Counted from the stretch's first letter, positions 8,753 to 16,741 are shown. The stretch: 37,228 nucleotides of DNA from Chloroflexota bacterium (GCA_029555965.1 JAKQHY010000218.1:1-37228); one strand, 5' to 3'. Notes: generated from the sequence alone by a model not told the origin. Numbers and translations are program-made.

Positions 8753-9088
8753 TCAACTCATAATCTGGGTGATCTGCTCCCGGAACCACGCGATGTTTTC
8801 GGCGTTCAGGCAGTAGCATCGCGCCGGGCCTTCGGTGACGCCGCTGATCCAGCCGGCTTCGCGCAGGACTTTGAGGTGCTGCGACACGGTCGCCTGGGCG
8901 ATGGGCAGGTAGTCCACGATGTCGCCGGTGATGCAGCCGGGATGCGCCACCAGGAACTTCAAAATCTCGAAGCGGATCGGATTGCCGAGCGCCTTGAACA
9001 TTGCCACCAGGCGCTCTTGATCCACGCCGGAAATGTCCAGCGAGCAACACGTTGGGGAGCAGCACGCGCTTGCGGTGATTTCGGTCAT
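8753..9088 (-). CDS. ArsR-family metal(loid)-responsive repressor
   Basis: A 111-aa winged-helix repressor. ALGNPIRFEILKFL and the recognition helix QATVSQHLKVLREAGW are classic ArsR features. Instead of the usual ELCVCDL site, the N-terminus holds two vicinal cysteine pairs (ACC and TCC, about residues 9-15), with CYC further on, which are plausible thiol ligands for Hg(II) or As(III). I chose the ATG at 9088, with AGGAAAG upstream; an in-frame ATG at 9115 would begin inside the operator. It is the first gene of an arsR-hgcA-hgcB unit. ArsR-like regulators next to hgcAB have been reported in other methylators, so control of hgcAB is likely but inferred. Confidence 0.92.
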   Translation of the reverse strand: MTEITASACCSPTCCSLDISGVDQERLVAMFKALGNPIRFEILKFLVAHPGCITGDIVDYLPIAQATVSQHLKVLREAGWISGVTEGPARCYCLNAENIAWFREQITQIMS

Positions 9089-9097
9089 TTGCTTTCC

Positions 9098-9163
9098 TTT
9101 ATCGTATTTTTGCATTTATCGTATTTATACGATAAATTATACAATCAAAAGAGCGCTTGTCAA
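9098..9163 (-). promoter_or_regulatory. arsR-hgcAB promoter and palindromic operator
   Basis: On the minus strand TTGACA (9158-9163), a 16-bp spacer and TATAAT (9136-9141) form a near-ideal promoter. A perfect inverted repeat with 11-bp arms (ATTTATCGTAT and its complement, 2-bp centre) lies at 9114-9137, touching the -10 box. A further TTTATCGTAT half-site is at 9098-9107. This is the expected place for an ArsR-type operator. Confidence 0.85.
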
Positions 9164-9243
9164 TATCCAAGCGCCCGGAATTTCACCGGCAGATTACATT
9201 CAAAATCTGCTCAATCCGTTGACAAAAAAGCCCAATGCACCGT

Positions 9244-11922
9244 TCAGGCCAGAATGACCTCTCCTGCGGTCCCGTCCACGGTGATTAGCTGCCCGCTGTG
9301 GATGCGGCGGGTGGCCGCGCCGGTGCCGAGCACCGCCGGGATGCCATACTCGCGGGCGACGATGCTGCCGTGACTGAACGGCCCGCCCACATCGGTGACG
9401 ATGGCGGCGGCCATTGCAAAGAGCGGCGTCCAGGCCGGCGTGGTGATCGCGGCCACCAGGATGTCCCCCGGCTGCATCTGCCCGAAATCCTCCGGGCCGC
9501 GCAGCACGCGCGCCGTTCCGACAACGCGCCCCGGGCTGGCGCCCGCGCCTTTGAGGATTGCCCCAGTCTCGCCGCCGGCGCGCGCCGGCCCGATTTTTTC
9601 GACGCGCTTCATCCACCGGCTGTTTTGCGGCAATCCCACGGGAGGCATCGCTTGTTTTTCGGCCTGCCAGACGGCCTTGCGTTGCGCGATCGCTTCAGTG
9701 ATGGGACTCAGGCTCTCGCCCCGGTCGAGCGCGGCGGCGGCCTGATCAGCTTCCGCCTCGTACAGCCAGTAGACGTCGTCACCCTGCGCGAGCATCCCCG
9801 CTTCGACCAGACGCCGTCCGAGTTCCCCCAACATCTGGCGCAGCAAAGGATACCCCAGGCCCAGGTCGGCCAGGCTATCCTCGCGCATGGGGCCGTAGCG
9901 GTGCGCCCAACCTAGCAACTTGTGGAACGCCTTCAGGCGCAGTCCTCGCAACCGCCCGGAGATGATCTTGATGGCCTCGTCGCGCCGGGCTGACAACGCC
10001 TGTTGACGTTCATACGGGCTGGTTCCCTGGCCCTTGAGGTACATTTTGATCGCATCCAGCAGCGGTGCAGGAGCATCCGCCGGCGTCGGCTTGGCGAAGT
10101 CGAGATCGTAAGTGGTGTGCCCGTAGCGGGCCAGATGCTCGCGGAAGTGGCGCTGCCATTCATGCCAATCATTCTCAGCAAGACCCGGCGGGACGCTTTC
10201 TTCGGCTAATTGCGTGATCAACTGCGCAGTTGGCGTGTGCGCGACGTGATCGGCCAGCGCCGGACGTTCCCGGCACGCTTGCGCCACGTCGTAGAGCGAC
10301 TTTTCGGCCAGGATGGGGAGGCTATCGAAGCCCAGCAAGAAGGTCAGCGCCGGCGGATCGGTGCGGCGTTTAACCAGTTTGTCGTAGAAAGCTGCGAACC
10401 CGGCCTCTGCGCTCATTGCGATGCCAATAACACCCGATTGCAGGACGGTGTAGGTATGCACCGCTTCGCCCAACAACTCGCGCGCGGCGGTCAAGAGATC
10501 GGCGGCGGGCAGTTGGCGCAGCGGATGAGCTTGCCAGCGTTCGATCACGGTCACGTAACGCGGATGCGCCTCGTCCCGCCAACGCGCTTCGACGTGCCAC
10601 ATGATGCGCCAGACCGAAGGTCGCATCAAGCCAATGAGCATCTGCCACATGGATTTGAGGGTGAAGCGCATTTGGAGGTAGGGATAGCCGTTGACGGCCA
10701 CATAACATTCGTCCGGCATAAAGCCCTGCCCAAAGAGCGTATTGAACAATTGCACCGTGCCGGCGTTGATCACCCGCCGCCCCAGCGTGCCGAAGAGGGG
10801 CGTCAACGGGTCGGGCAGTTGTTCGATGATACTGGAGCGAAAGCCGATGGCCTTGGGGTCGGGCAGAATCCACTCGGTCGGCGGCGGGATGGGAGGCGCA
10901 GACGGCTCCGGCGGCAGCGCCGTGATGGGACGCGCCTGAAGGATGTAAACCTCACCCCTGACCTCACCCCCGGCCCCGCTCCTCTCAGAAGAGGAGTGAG
11001 TAGAAGCCCATTCAATGTCCATCGGCATTCCGTACAGGGCCTCGATTTGTACGCCCAGTTGGGTCAATCCCGCCGCTTGCGCGTTGCTCAGCACGGGCGC
11101 GCGGCGCAGAGATTCCGGTGTCGGTTGTTCCGCGGTGCCGTCTGCTGTCCGCACCGTCATCACCTGCTTGTCGGCGGTGTCCCGCGCGGTCACTTGCCCG
11201 GTGACTTTGTCCAGCGTCAGCATGTCAGGCGTCACCGTGCCGCCGACCACCGACTCGCCCAATCCCCAGGCCGCGCTGATCATCATCTGGTCGCGCTGCC
11301 CGGTGAAGGGGTTAGCGGTGAACATGACGCCGGCGGCTTCCGCCGGTACGAGCTGCTGTACCACCACCGCCAGGCTCACGGTTTCCTGATCAATGCCGTG
11401 CTGCATCCGGTAGCCGATGGCCCGCGCCGTCCACAGGCTGGCCCAACAGCGTTGGACGGCGTCCAACACGGCTTCCACGCCTTGCACGTTGAGGTAGGTT
11501 TCTTGTTGCCCGGCGAAAGACAGATCCGGCAGGTCTTCGGCGGTGGCGGAGGAGCGGACGGCGACGGGGAGAGAGGGAGTAGGGAGTAGGGAGTAGGGAG
11601 TAGGGAGGGCGAGGTAGGCGGTGCGGATGGCGTCGGCGATGGCGGGAGGAATGAGAGCGGCGGCGAAAAGGGTGCCGATTTGGGCCGAGGCGGTTTCCAG
11701 GGTGGCAGGTTGGGACGGATCGGCCAGGCGTAACGCGGCCAGGATGTGGGGTTGCAGGTCTTTTTCGGCGACGAATTGCCGGTAGGCCTCGGTGGTCACG
11801 TAGAAACCGTCGGGAACGGGCAGGCCCGCGCCGGCCAACCGGGCCAGCGACGCACCCTTGCCGCCGGCCCGCGCCAAGGTCGCCTGCGGATCAGACAGAG
11901 ACAACACATAGTCCGTGTTCAT
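9244..11922 (-). CDS. PEP synthase / rifampicin-phosphotransferase-like dikinase
   Basis: An 892-aa protein with an N-terminal PPDK-type ATP-grasp domain (GGKGASLARLAGAGLPVPDG near residue 20; VRSSATAEDLPDLSFAGQQE; ILQARPI near the domain end), a long helical middle domain, and a C-terminal swivelling domain with catalytic His851 in GGPFSHGSIVARE. It lacks the PEP-binding TIM barrel of true PEP synthases. That layout matches rifampicin phosphotransferases and related enzymes that move a phosphate from ATP to a small substrate via His. The substrate is unknown. AGGAGG precedes the start. Two low-complexity insertions, LPTPYSLLPTPSLP and SERSGAGGEVRGE, look like repeat DNA that entered the gene. 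It is the last gene before the arsR promoter and shares its strand. Confidence 0.85.
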   Translation of the reverse strand: MNTDYVLSLSDPQATLARAGGKGASLARLAGAGLPVPDGFYVTTEAYRQFVAEKDLQPHILAALRLADPSQPATLETASAQIGTLFAAALIPPAIADAIRTAYLALPTPYSLLPTPSLPVAVRSSATAEDLPDLSFAGQQETYLNVQGVEAVLDAVQRCWASLWTARAIGYRMQHGIDQETVSLAVVVQQLVPAEAAGVMFTANPFTGQRDQMMISAAWGLGESVVGGTVTPDMLTLDKVTGQVTARDTADKQVMTVRTADGTAEQPTPESLRRAPVLSNAQAAGLTQLGVQIEALYGMPMDIEWASTHSSSERSGAGGEVRGEVYILQARPITALPPEPSAPPIPPPTEWILPDPKAIGFRSSIIEQLPDPLTPLFGTLGRRVINAGTVQLFNTLFGQGFMPDECYVAVNGYPYLQMRFTLKSMWQMLIGLMRPSVWRIMWHVEARWRDEAHPRYVTVIERWQAHPLRQLPAADLLTAARELLGEAVHTYTVLQSGVIGIAMSAEAGFAAFYDKLVKRRTDPPALTFLLGFDSLPILAEKSLYDVAQACRERPALADHVAHTPTAQLITQLAEESVPPGLAENDWHEWQRHFREHLARYGHTTYDLDFAKPTPADAPAPLLDAIKMYLKGQGTSPYERQQALSARRDEAIKIISGRLRGLRLKAFHKLLGWAHRYGPMREDSLADLGLGYPLLRQMLGELGRRLVEAGMLAQGDDVYWLYEAEADQAAAALDRGESLSPITEAIAQRKAVWQAEKQAMPPVGLPQNSRWMKRVEKIGPARAGGETGAILKGAGASPGRVVGTARVLRGPEDFGQMQPGDILVAAITTPAWTPLFAMAAAIVTDVGGPFSHGSIVAREYGIPAVLGTGAATRRIHSGQLITVDGTAGEVILA
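11575..11609. repeat. Heptanucleotide repeat inside the dikinase gene
   Basis: Four GGGAGTA units (11575-11602) plus GGGAGGG lie in the ATP-grasp coding region. They encode a PTPYSLL-type peptide just before the conserved VRSSA motif. Confidence 0.85.
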
Positions 11923-11942
11923 TGCTTCACCTCCTCAAATAG

Positions 11943-11970
11943 CTCAACGAATTGAGCGGATTCAACGGAA
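11943..11970. repeat. Degenerate copy of the 9-bp CAACGGATT-type repeat
   Basis: CTCAACGAATTGAGCGGATT followed by CAACGGAA resembles the left arm of the palindromes at 21622 and 22913. It sits between the dikinase start and the upstream methyltransferase end. Confidence 0.5.
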
Positions 11971-12035
11971 GGGAATTCTGCCGACGGGCAACCACTGACC
12001 GCCGAGGCTTTCCGATCACAGAAATGGGGTTGCAG

Positions 12036-12950
12036 TCAAGCCCTCAATTGATACCGCAAAACCCTGAAGTCGCGCATGAACGGAATGTAACGAAAGACTC
12101 TGCGCCAACCCAGGCGCGGATCGTCGTGGTTGTAGTAGCGCCAGTCGGCGAGCAGGCGACCCACGCCCCACTTTTCCGGTGCACGGCTGTCGTTGGTGGC
12201 CCAGCGGACGCGCGCGGCGCGCGTTTGGCGGATGGCCGGGTGCATACGGTTGAAGCGCATCAACAACGCCGGCAGCATATCGAACATCAGCTCGGAGCCA
12301 GGGAAGCGGTCGCGCAGCGCCAGCAACAAGGATTTGAGTTCATCCTCGGCGATATAGGGGAACACACCCTCCGCCAGGAAGAAATACGGACCGGGTTGCT
12401 GCGCCACTTCGTCCATCCAGGCAAACTCCAACGCGGAGCAGGCCAGCGAGTGACAGCGGGCGTGCGGCGCGAAAAAGCGTTCCCGCAGCGCCATCACTTC
12501 CGGGAAATCCAGGTTGAACCACATCACCTGCCCGTTATCCACGCGCTCGAAGCGGGTGTCCAGGTCGCAGCCGATGTCCATCACCACCCCGTCGGGATGC
12601 TGTTCCAGGAATGCGCGCACGGCGCGGTCAAATTCGCGGACGCGCAGGCCGATGTTCAACTGCTGGTAGCGCTGCCGTTCCAGTTTGGAGAAGTCGTAGG
12701 CCAACTGCGCGACGATTTCCGCCGCTTTCGGATCGTGGATGAGCGCATCGGGGCGGCGGCTTTCAAAAGCCCGGTAGGCCAGCGGCAGCAGCAGCGTCTC
12801 GGAGATGTCGTTGAGCTGTTGGACACCGGTGTTGCCGGTCTCCATAACGCCGCCGGTTCTATGCGGATGGCGCGTTAGCTGCCAACCGGCGACCAACCCG
12901 GCGAGCGCGCCCAATCCAAACCAGGGCCACTGCGAGGGTTTGCGTGTCAT
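12036..12950 (-). CDS. LCMT/Tcmp-type SAM-dependent methyltransferase with N-terminal membrane anchor
   Basis: A 304-aa protein. Residues about 10-24 (WFGLGALAGLVAGW) form one membrane helix. The rest is an LCMT-type class I methyltransferase: RRPDALIHDPKAAEIV, the SAM-binding GCDLDTRFERVDNG and LAEGVFPYIAEDE are family motifs. Usual members methylate carboxylates or hydroxyls of small molecules; the substrate is unknown. It starts 3 bp after the stop of the related gene upstream and is surely cotranscribed with it. It is one of three paralogues here (also 12954-14096 and 16592-17520), which suggests local duplication. The weak ribosome site (GGAAT) suggests translational coupling. Confidence 0.88.
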   Translation of the reverse strand: MTRKPSQWPWFGLGALAGLVAGWQLTRHPHRTGGVMETGNTGVQQLNDISETLLLPLAYRAFESRRPDALIHDPKAAEIVAQLAYDFSKLERQRYQQLNIGLRVREFDRAVRAFLEQHPDGVVMDIGCDLDTRFERVDNGQVMWFNLDFPEVMALRERFFAPHARCHSLACSALEFAWMDEVAQQPGPYFFLAEGVFPYIAEDELKSLLLALRDRFPGSELMFDMLPALLMRFNRMHPAIRQTRAARVRWATNDSRAPEKWGVGRLLADWRYYNHDDPRLGWRRVFRYIPFMRDFRVLRYQLRA

Positions 12951-12953
12951 CGT

Positions 12954-14096
12954 CTATTCCTTCGGCTTTTGGGTGCAGCCTTTGGCCATCATCTGGCGGC
13001 ACATTTCTGCCGGATCGCGGCCTTCGGCCTGCATCCGCGCCATCATCTGCTGGCACATTTCTGCCGGGTCGCGGCCTTCGGCTTGCATCCGCGTCATCAT
13101 CCGGCGCGGGAAGTCGGCCATCATTTTGTCCATCATCTGTCCCATTACTTTGGGTATCAAGCGCGTGGCCAGAGCCACGGCCAGTCCACCGACCACTGCA
13201 CCCGCCAGTGCCGCGATCGCATATCCCCATGCCGTAGACTTGTTTTTCATCGGTTGTTCCTCCATTGGAGCTAAAGAGCGATCCATACGATAATGCAAAA
13301 TGACCATCCCCTTGCCAAACAACGGAACCAGGTGGAACAGCCTTTGGAGTTTCCCCAGCCGGGGAATGGATTCTTTGACGGACGTGTAGTACCACATCTC
13401 CAGGCATTGGATGCCGGGCGCCCAGCCCTCCAGCGCGTCGTAGGAACGTAGCGACCAGCGCATCCGAAAATCGGCCTTGAGCCGCGCCAGATTGAGATTT
13501 TGCAGCCGCACGATCAGCGGCGAAGCCACGTCAAAGACGAGTTCCGCGCCGGGGAAGCGCGCGCGCAGCGCCAGCACCAGGCGGCGCATCTCCGCATCGG
13601 GGAAGTACATAAAGACGCCTTCGGCAATGAAGAGGAATGCTTTGCCGGGGTGGCCGTCCACAACATCCAGCCACGCCAGATCCAACGCGGACGCAGCGAT
13701 CATCTTGTAGCGCGGCGTTTCGTCGAGCAGCTTGCGGCGCAATTCGATGACCGGCGGCAGGTCGAGGTCGTACCACGTCGCTTGGCCGTTATCTACACGG
13801 TCGAAGCGCGTATCCAGGCCACAGCCGATGTGGACGACGACGCCATCGGGGTGCGCCGCAAGGAACGCCTGCGCGAAGCGGTCGAACTGGCGCAAACGCA
13901 CACAGGTCGCAGCCTGGTTTGTAGGGTTCAACTGATGGGTTGCAAAATCGTAGTCAATGCGGGCGACCAGCTCTTCCGCGCGCGGGTCGCGGATCAGCGC
14001 ATCGGGATAGCGACTTTCCACGGCGTGCGAGTAGAGCGTCATCAACATTGTCTCCGAGACGGCGCTCAGCGCTTCGGGCGGAATTTTTGTGCTCAT
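12954..14096 (-). CDS. LCMT-type methyltransferase fused to a membrane helix and Met/Cys-rich repeats
   Basis: A 380-aa protein. Residues 1-270 are an LCMT-type methyltransferase (SRYPDALIRDPRAEELV, HIGCGLDTRFDRVDNG, IAEGVFMYFPD). The same frame continues through one membrane helix (GYAIAALAGAVVGGLAVALA) into a tail with MMDKMM and two 18-residue units of the form MMxRMQAEGRDPAEMC, then a third partial unit with a Cys. The Met and Cys spacing suggests metal or thiol binding. I chose the ATG at 14096, which has a GGGAGG site; an upstream in-frame extension to 14318 overlaps the neighbouring gene and is not credible. The internal ATG at the tail start leaves open that the tail was once a separate small gene. 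Confidence 0.88.
   Translation of the reverse strand: MSTKIPPEALSAVSETMLMTLYSHAVESRYPDALIRDPRAEELVARIDYDFATHQLNPTNQAATCVRLRQFDRFAQAFLAAHPDGVVVHIGCGLDTRFDRVDNGQATWYDLDLPPVIELRRKLLDETPRYKMIAASALDLAWLDVVDGHPGKAFLFIAEGVFMYFPDAEMRRLVLALRARFPGAELVFDVASPLIVRLQNLNLARLKADFRMRWSLRSYDALEGWAPGIQCLEMWYYTSVKESIPRLGKLQRLFHLVPLFGKGMVILHYRMDRSLAPMEEQPMKNKSTAWGYAIAALAGAVVGGLAVALATRLIPKVMGQMMDKMMADFPRRMMTRMQAEGRDPAEMCQQMMARMQAEGRDPAEMCRQMMAKGCTQKPKE
12995..13102 (-). repeat. 54-bp tandem repeat encoding the Met/Cys tail
   Basis: Two near-identical 54-bp units (18 codons each; ACATTTCTGCCGG recurs at 13001 and 13055) encode MQAEGRDPAEMC-type units at the C-terminus of the fused methyltransferase. Confidence 0.85.
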
Positions 14097-14131
14097 ATCC
14101 GGCCCTCCCTTTTTCGGTTTGACGCACAGGT

Positions 14132-14866
14132 TCAGAAGAATTTGACCAGCTCCGCCGTGGAGATTTTCCCCATGTGCCGGCGCAATTGGTCGGCGGCAAA
14201 CGGCCGCCCATGGGCGGGATAGACAACCCGCCCGCCGGCGTCCAGTAATTTTTGCCAGCTTTGATAGGCGGCGTCCATGTCCGTCATGAAAATGGTGCAA
14301 TACTTCGTCCCCGCCCACAGGGGGAAACTTGCGGCGGCGTCCCCGCAGAAGACTTCGCCCGACCGCAGCACGACGGCAATATGATCTATGCTGTGTCCCG
14401 GTGTGTACAGAATTTTACCCTCTATGCCAATTTGTGATAGCCATTGCTCATCATCCCCGGCAATGAGCCGATCCTGTTCGCGCAGGGCAAAGGGCGGGAA
14501 CGTCAGCGTCCAGTGCGGGTCCAGGCGCATTTTGATATCGGCAATGAAGCGCACGAACCGGTTGACGTAGCCCCCGCCCCGGCTTTTATCATTTGCTCCG
14601 GTGAGCAAGAGCGGCTGCGCCTGTTCATGAGCCAGGATGGTCAGGCTCGTGTCGCGGGTGATGTCGTTCAGAAATCCGGCGTGGTCGTCGTGGTGATGGG
14701 TGAGAAGCAAGTAGCGCACGGCGCGCAGTTCGATACCCGCGCGCGCCAGGTTACGCCGGTAGCGGGCATAATCCTGCGGGTAGCCGGTATCCACTTGCAG
14801 ATAGCCGCCTTCACAGGGGACCAAATACACGTTGGATACGCTTAAGGGCATGGTAATGGGTTTCAT
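14132..14866 (-). CDS. Metallo-beta-lactamase-fold hydrolase
   Basis: A 244-aa MBL-fold enzyme. The metal motif HxHxDH is at residues 57-62 (THHHDDHAGF). Further ligands are expected in TPGHSIDHIA and in CGDAAASF, and the last His in YPAHGRPF. It resembles glyoxalase II-like and other thioester or lactone hydrolases and has no signal peptide. It lies between the ketopantoate-reductase-like gene (6 bp upstream) and the fused methyltransferase gene (35 bp downstream), so it belongs to the same transcript. The substrate cannot be named. GAGGG about 11 bp before the ATG supports the start. Confidence 0.88.
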   Translation of the reverse strand: MKPITMPLSVSNVYLVPCEGGYLQVDTGYPQDYARYRRNLARAGIELRAVRYLLLTHHHDDHAGFLNDITRDTSLTILAHEQAQPLLLTGANDKSRGGGYVNRFVRFIADIKMRLDPHWTLTFPPFALREQDRLIAGDDEQWLSQIGIEGKILYTPGHSIDHIAVVLRSGEVFCGDAAASFPLWAGTKYCTIFMTDMDAAYQSWQKLLDAGGRVVYPAHGRPFAADQLRRHMGKISTAELVKFF

Positions 14867-14872
14867 GGATTT

Positions 14873-15937
14873 TCAAGCCCTCTTATGTTTACGGCGGAGC
14901 CACAAGCTCCCGGCTGCCAGCGAGGCGAACAGCGCGCTGGCAGCCCACACGCCGCGCCAATCCAGCGGGAGGATCGCAGCGCCTTCCGAAACGAGCGACA
15001 TGGCGGGATCAATGTAGGCATAAAGCTGATCCAAAGCCGGGGTGGGCGTGCCGGACACGCGGGCTAGGGCGCGGAATTCGTCCGCCAACTGCTGCATCTC
15101 GTCGCGGGCCGCGTTGGCGTGATGCGCCATCACGGTTGTAGCCCACTCGGTCGCCAACATGCGTTGCAGCGTCATCACCAACAGTGGCTCCGGGACCAAC
15201 GGCAGAAGGCGGTATTTGAACGGTGTGACTGGGATGTGCAAAGCGTGCAGCACACGGAAGCCCTCCTTGATCGCGCGCGCCAGCAGCACCAGCCCGTCGC
15301 GGGTGCGCGCCAGCCGATAGTTGTCGCCGCCCGCGAGGTAGAGGGCGTTGGCGATGGGGCTGACCACGGCGACGTGCGTTTTGAGCCAGGCGTCCATGTC
15401 GGTGCTCAGCGCGACCGGGAATCCGCCCGCCTGGAACACTGCTGCGATTTCGCGCAGCCGGGGGGTGATGTGCCCGTGCAACTCGCCCAGGGTGGTGGGC
15501 TGGATCAGGCCGGAGACGATGTTGTAACGCACGACGTGACCCTCGCGGGTGCCGCCCGCGCCGGGAAAGCCGAGCACGGTGCGCTCGCGGCCTACCGCAT
15601 CGGCCAGCGCGGCGACGCCGGAAGCGTTATTGACCATCAGCAGCACGTTGGGCGTGGCGTGGTTGGTCGCCAGGATGGGCACAATCTCATCCAGTTGATT
15701 CCTGCGCACCAGCACCACGATCCAGTCGTAGCTGTCGTTTGGCGCCAGCGCGTCCACAATATGCACGGGTGCGGTGGTGCGTGCGCCGGTCGCGGCCTCT
15801 TCCAGTACGATGCCCTGAACACACAGGTCGGCCAGGCGGCGTCCCCGCGCCAGGATGGAAACGTCGTGGCCGGCTTCTTGACAACGGGCCGCGTAGAGGC
15901 TGCCCAAAACTCCCGCACCATAGAATAGAATATGCAT
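14873..15937 (-). CDS. Ketopantoate reductase-like (PanE/ApbA family) protein with C-terminal membrane helix
   Basis: A 354-aa protein starting MHILFYGAGVLGSLYAARC, a Rossmann GxGxxGS nucleotide site, with LLMVNNASG and KTHVAVVSPIANALYLAGG in the positions of the substrate and helical C-terminal regions of the family. PanE reduces ketopantoate with NADPH, but many ApbA relatives have other substrates. The last 30 residues form a membrane helix (WAASALFASLAAGSLWL) followed by a basic RRKHKRA tail, which ordinary PanE lacks. The ATG at 15937 has an AAGGAGAT site; a longer in-frame form overlaps the upstream gene. It sits in the methyltransferase gene run, which argues against a role in pantothenate synthesis. 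Confidence 0.85.
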   Translation of the reverse strand: MHILFYGAGVLGSLYAARCQEAGHDVSILARGRRLADLCVQGIVLEEAATGARTTAPVHIVDALAPNDSYDWIVVLVRRNQLDEIVPILATNHATPNVLLMVNNASGVAALADAVGRERTVLGFPGAGGTREGHVVRYNIVSGLIQPTTLGELHGHITPRLREIAAVFQAGGFPVALSTDMDAWLKTHVAVVSPIANALYLAGGDNYRLARTRDGLVLLARAIKEGFRVLHALHIPVTPFKYRLLPLVPEPLLVMTLQRMLATEWATTVMAHHANAARDEMQQLADEFRALARVSGTPTPALDQLYAYIDPAMSLVSEGAAILPLDWRGVWAASALFASLAAGSLWLRRKHKRA

Positions 15938-15954
15938 GAAATCTCCTTCCCCAA

Positions 15955-16581
15955 TTAAATGGAACCTGCGACAGCCAGGCCCGCCAGGAAGACCAGCAGT
16001 GCAGCCCACAGGCTGACCGGGCCGAACATCCCCGTCTGCTTGCGATACTCGGCGTATTCCGTCGGGAAGCGCCGACCAATGTCAAAGAGTTCTTCGATGA
16101 TCGCCTCCGTCGCGTTCACCAGCCAAACGATCGGGACCATCAGCAATCCATCCCAAGTGCCGAACGCGAGCGCCAATCCGAAGGAAACCGAGACGATCCC
16201 GGTGTAAATCGGGTGCCGGGCGAAGTTGTAGATGCCGGTGATCAGTAAGCCTTCCTTCACGTTTTCCCCGCCGACGGTTTTCCGCCGTCGGACGGAAATG
16301 ATGAGGACGGCGGCGCCGGCGGCGATCAATGCCAGGCCCACGATGAAAAATCCTGTTCGCGTTCCAGAATTGGCAAGAAAGGACGGCGTCGGGAACACTG
16401 TCGGATCGGATGGCAGCCCGGCCAGGAAATAACAGGCCAGGTTGTAGGCGATCACGCCAAGCAGGTTGACCGTGCGGTTTTCCAGCATCGCCTCGCTATC
16501 CTCACGGCGCTTGAGAAAATATCCGAATGCGCTGATCGAAAGACTCAACACCGCCAACAGAATAAAACGTACAATCCACAT
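15955..16581 (-). CDS. Isoprenylcysteine carboxyl methyltransferase-like (ICMT/PEMT) membrane methyltransferase
   Basis: A 208-aa integral membrane protein with about five hydrophobic segments. The C-terminal half carries the SAM-binding signature of the ICMT/phospholipid methyltransferase family: GIYNFARHPIYTG, an acidic EAIIEELFD stretch, and YAEYRKQTGMFGP. Bacterial members methylate lipids, small molecules or unknown targets in the membrane. A strong TAAGGAGG site precedes the ATG. The gene lies directly between the broken LCMT-type gene and the ketopantoate-reductase-like gene with gaps of 10-17 bp, so it is in the same transcript. Confidence 0.88.
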   Translation of the reverse strand: MWIVRFILLAVLSLSISAFGYFLKRREDSEAMLENRTVNLLGVIAYNLACYFLAGLPSDPTVFPTPSFLANSGTRTGFFIVGLALIAAGAAVLIISVRRRKTVGGENVKEGLLITGIYNFARHPIYTGIVSVSFGLALAFGTWDGLLMVPIVWLVNATEAIIEELFDIGRRFPTEYAEYRKQTGMFGPVSLWAALLVFLAGLAVAGSI

Positions 16582-16714
16582 TTTTTCCTCCTTAGAGTTG
16601 GTAACGAAAAATCCTTATCGCCTTGGCGAGACACGGAATGAGACGTACTTGCCAGGCACGGCGTATGCGCGGCTCACGGTACTGGAAAGGGAACCGTTCA
16701 TCAAGTAGACGGAT

Positions 16715-16741
16715 GCCGCCTGTCCTGAGCGAAGCCGAAGG
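16715..16741. repeat. Dispersed palindromic repeat inside the broken methyltransferase
   Basis: CCTGTCCTGAGCGAAGCCGA followed by AGGG encodes DPSASLRTG in the second half of the broken gene. I recall this type of GC-rich element as frequent between genes in Chloroflexota; the family match cannot be checked here. Confidence 0.5.

Noticed and set aside
9089..9115. Upstream start of arsR at 9115
   Set aside because: It would begin within the operator palindrome; AGGAAAG precedes the ATG at 9088.
10210..11589. 459-codon plus-strand ORF
   Set aside because: It lies antisense to the dikinase gene, whose domains are intact and conserved; long antisense frames are common at this GC content.
14097..14318. 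N-terminal extension of the fused methyltransferase to 14318
   Set aside because: It overlaps the metallo-hydrolase C-terminus in another frame and does not match the family; the ATG at 14096 has a good ribosome site.
15975..16581. NnrU or another cytochrome-like membrane protein
   Set aside because: The ARHPIYTG motif and the C-terminal acidic and YAEYRKQTGMFGP segments fit the ICMT/PEMT methyltransferases better.
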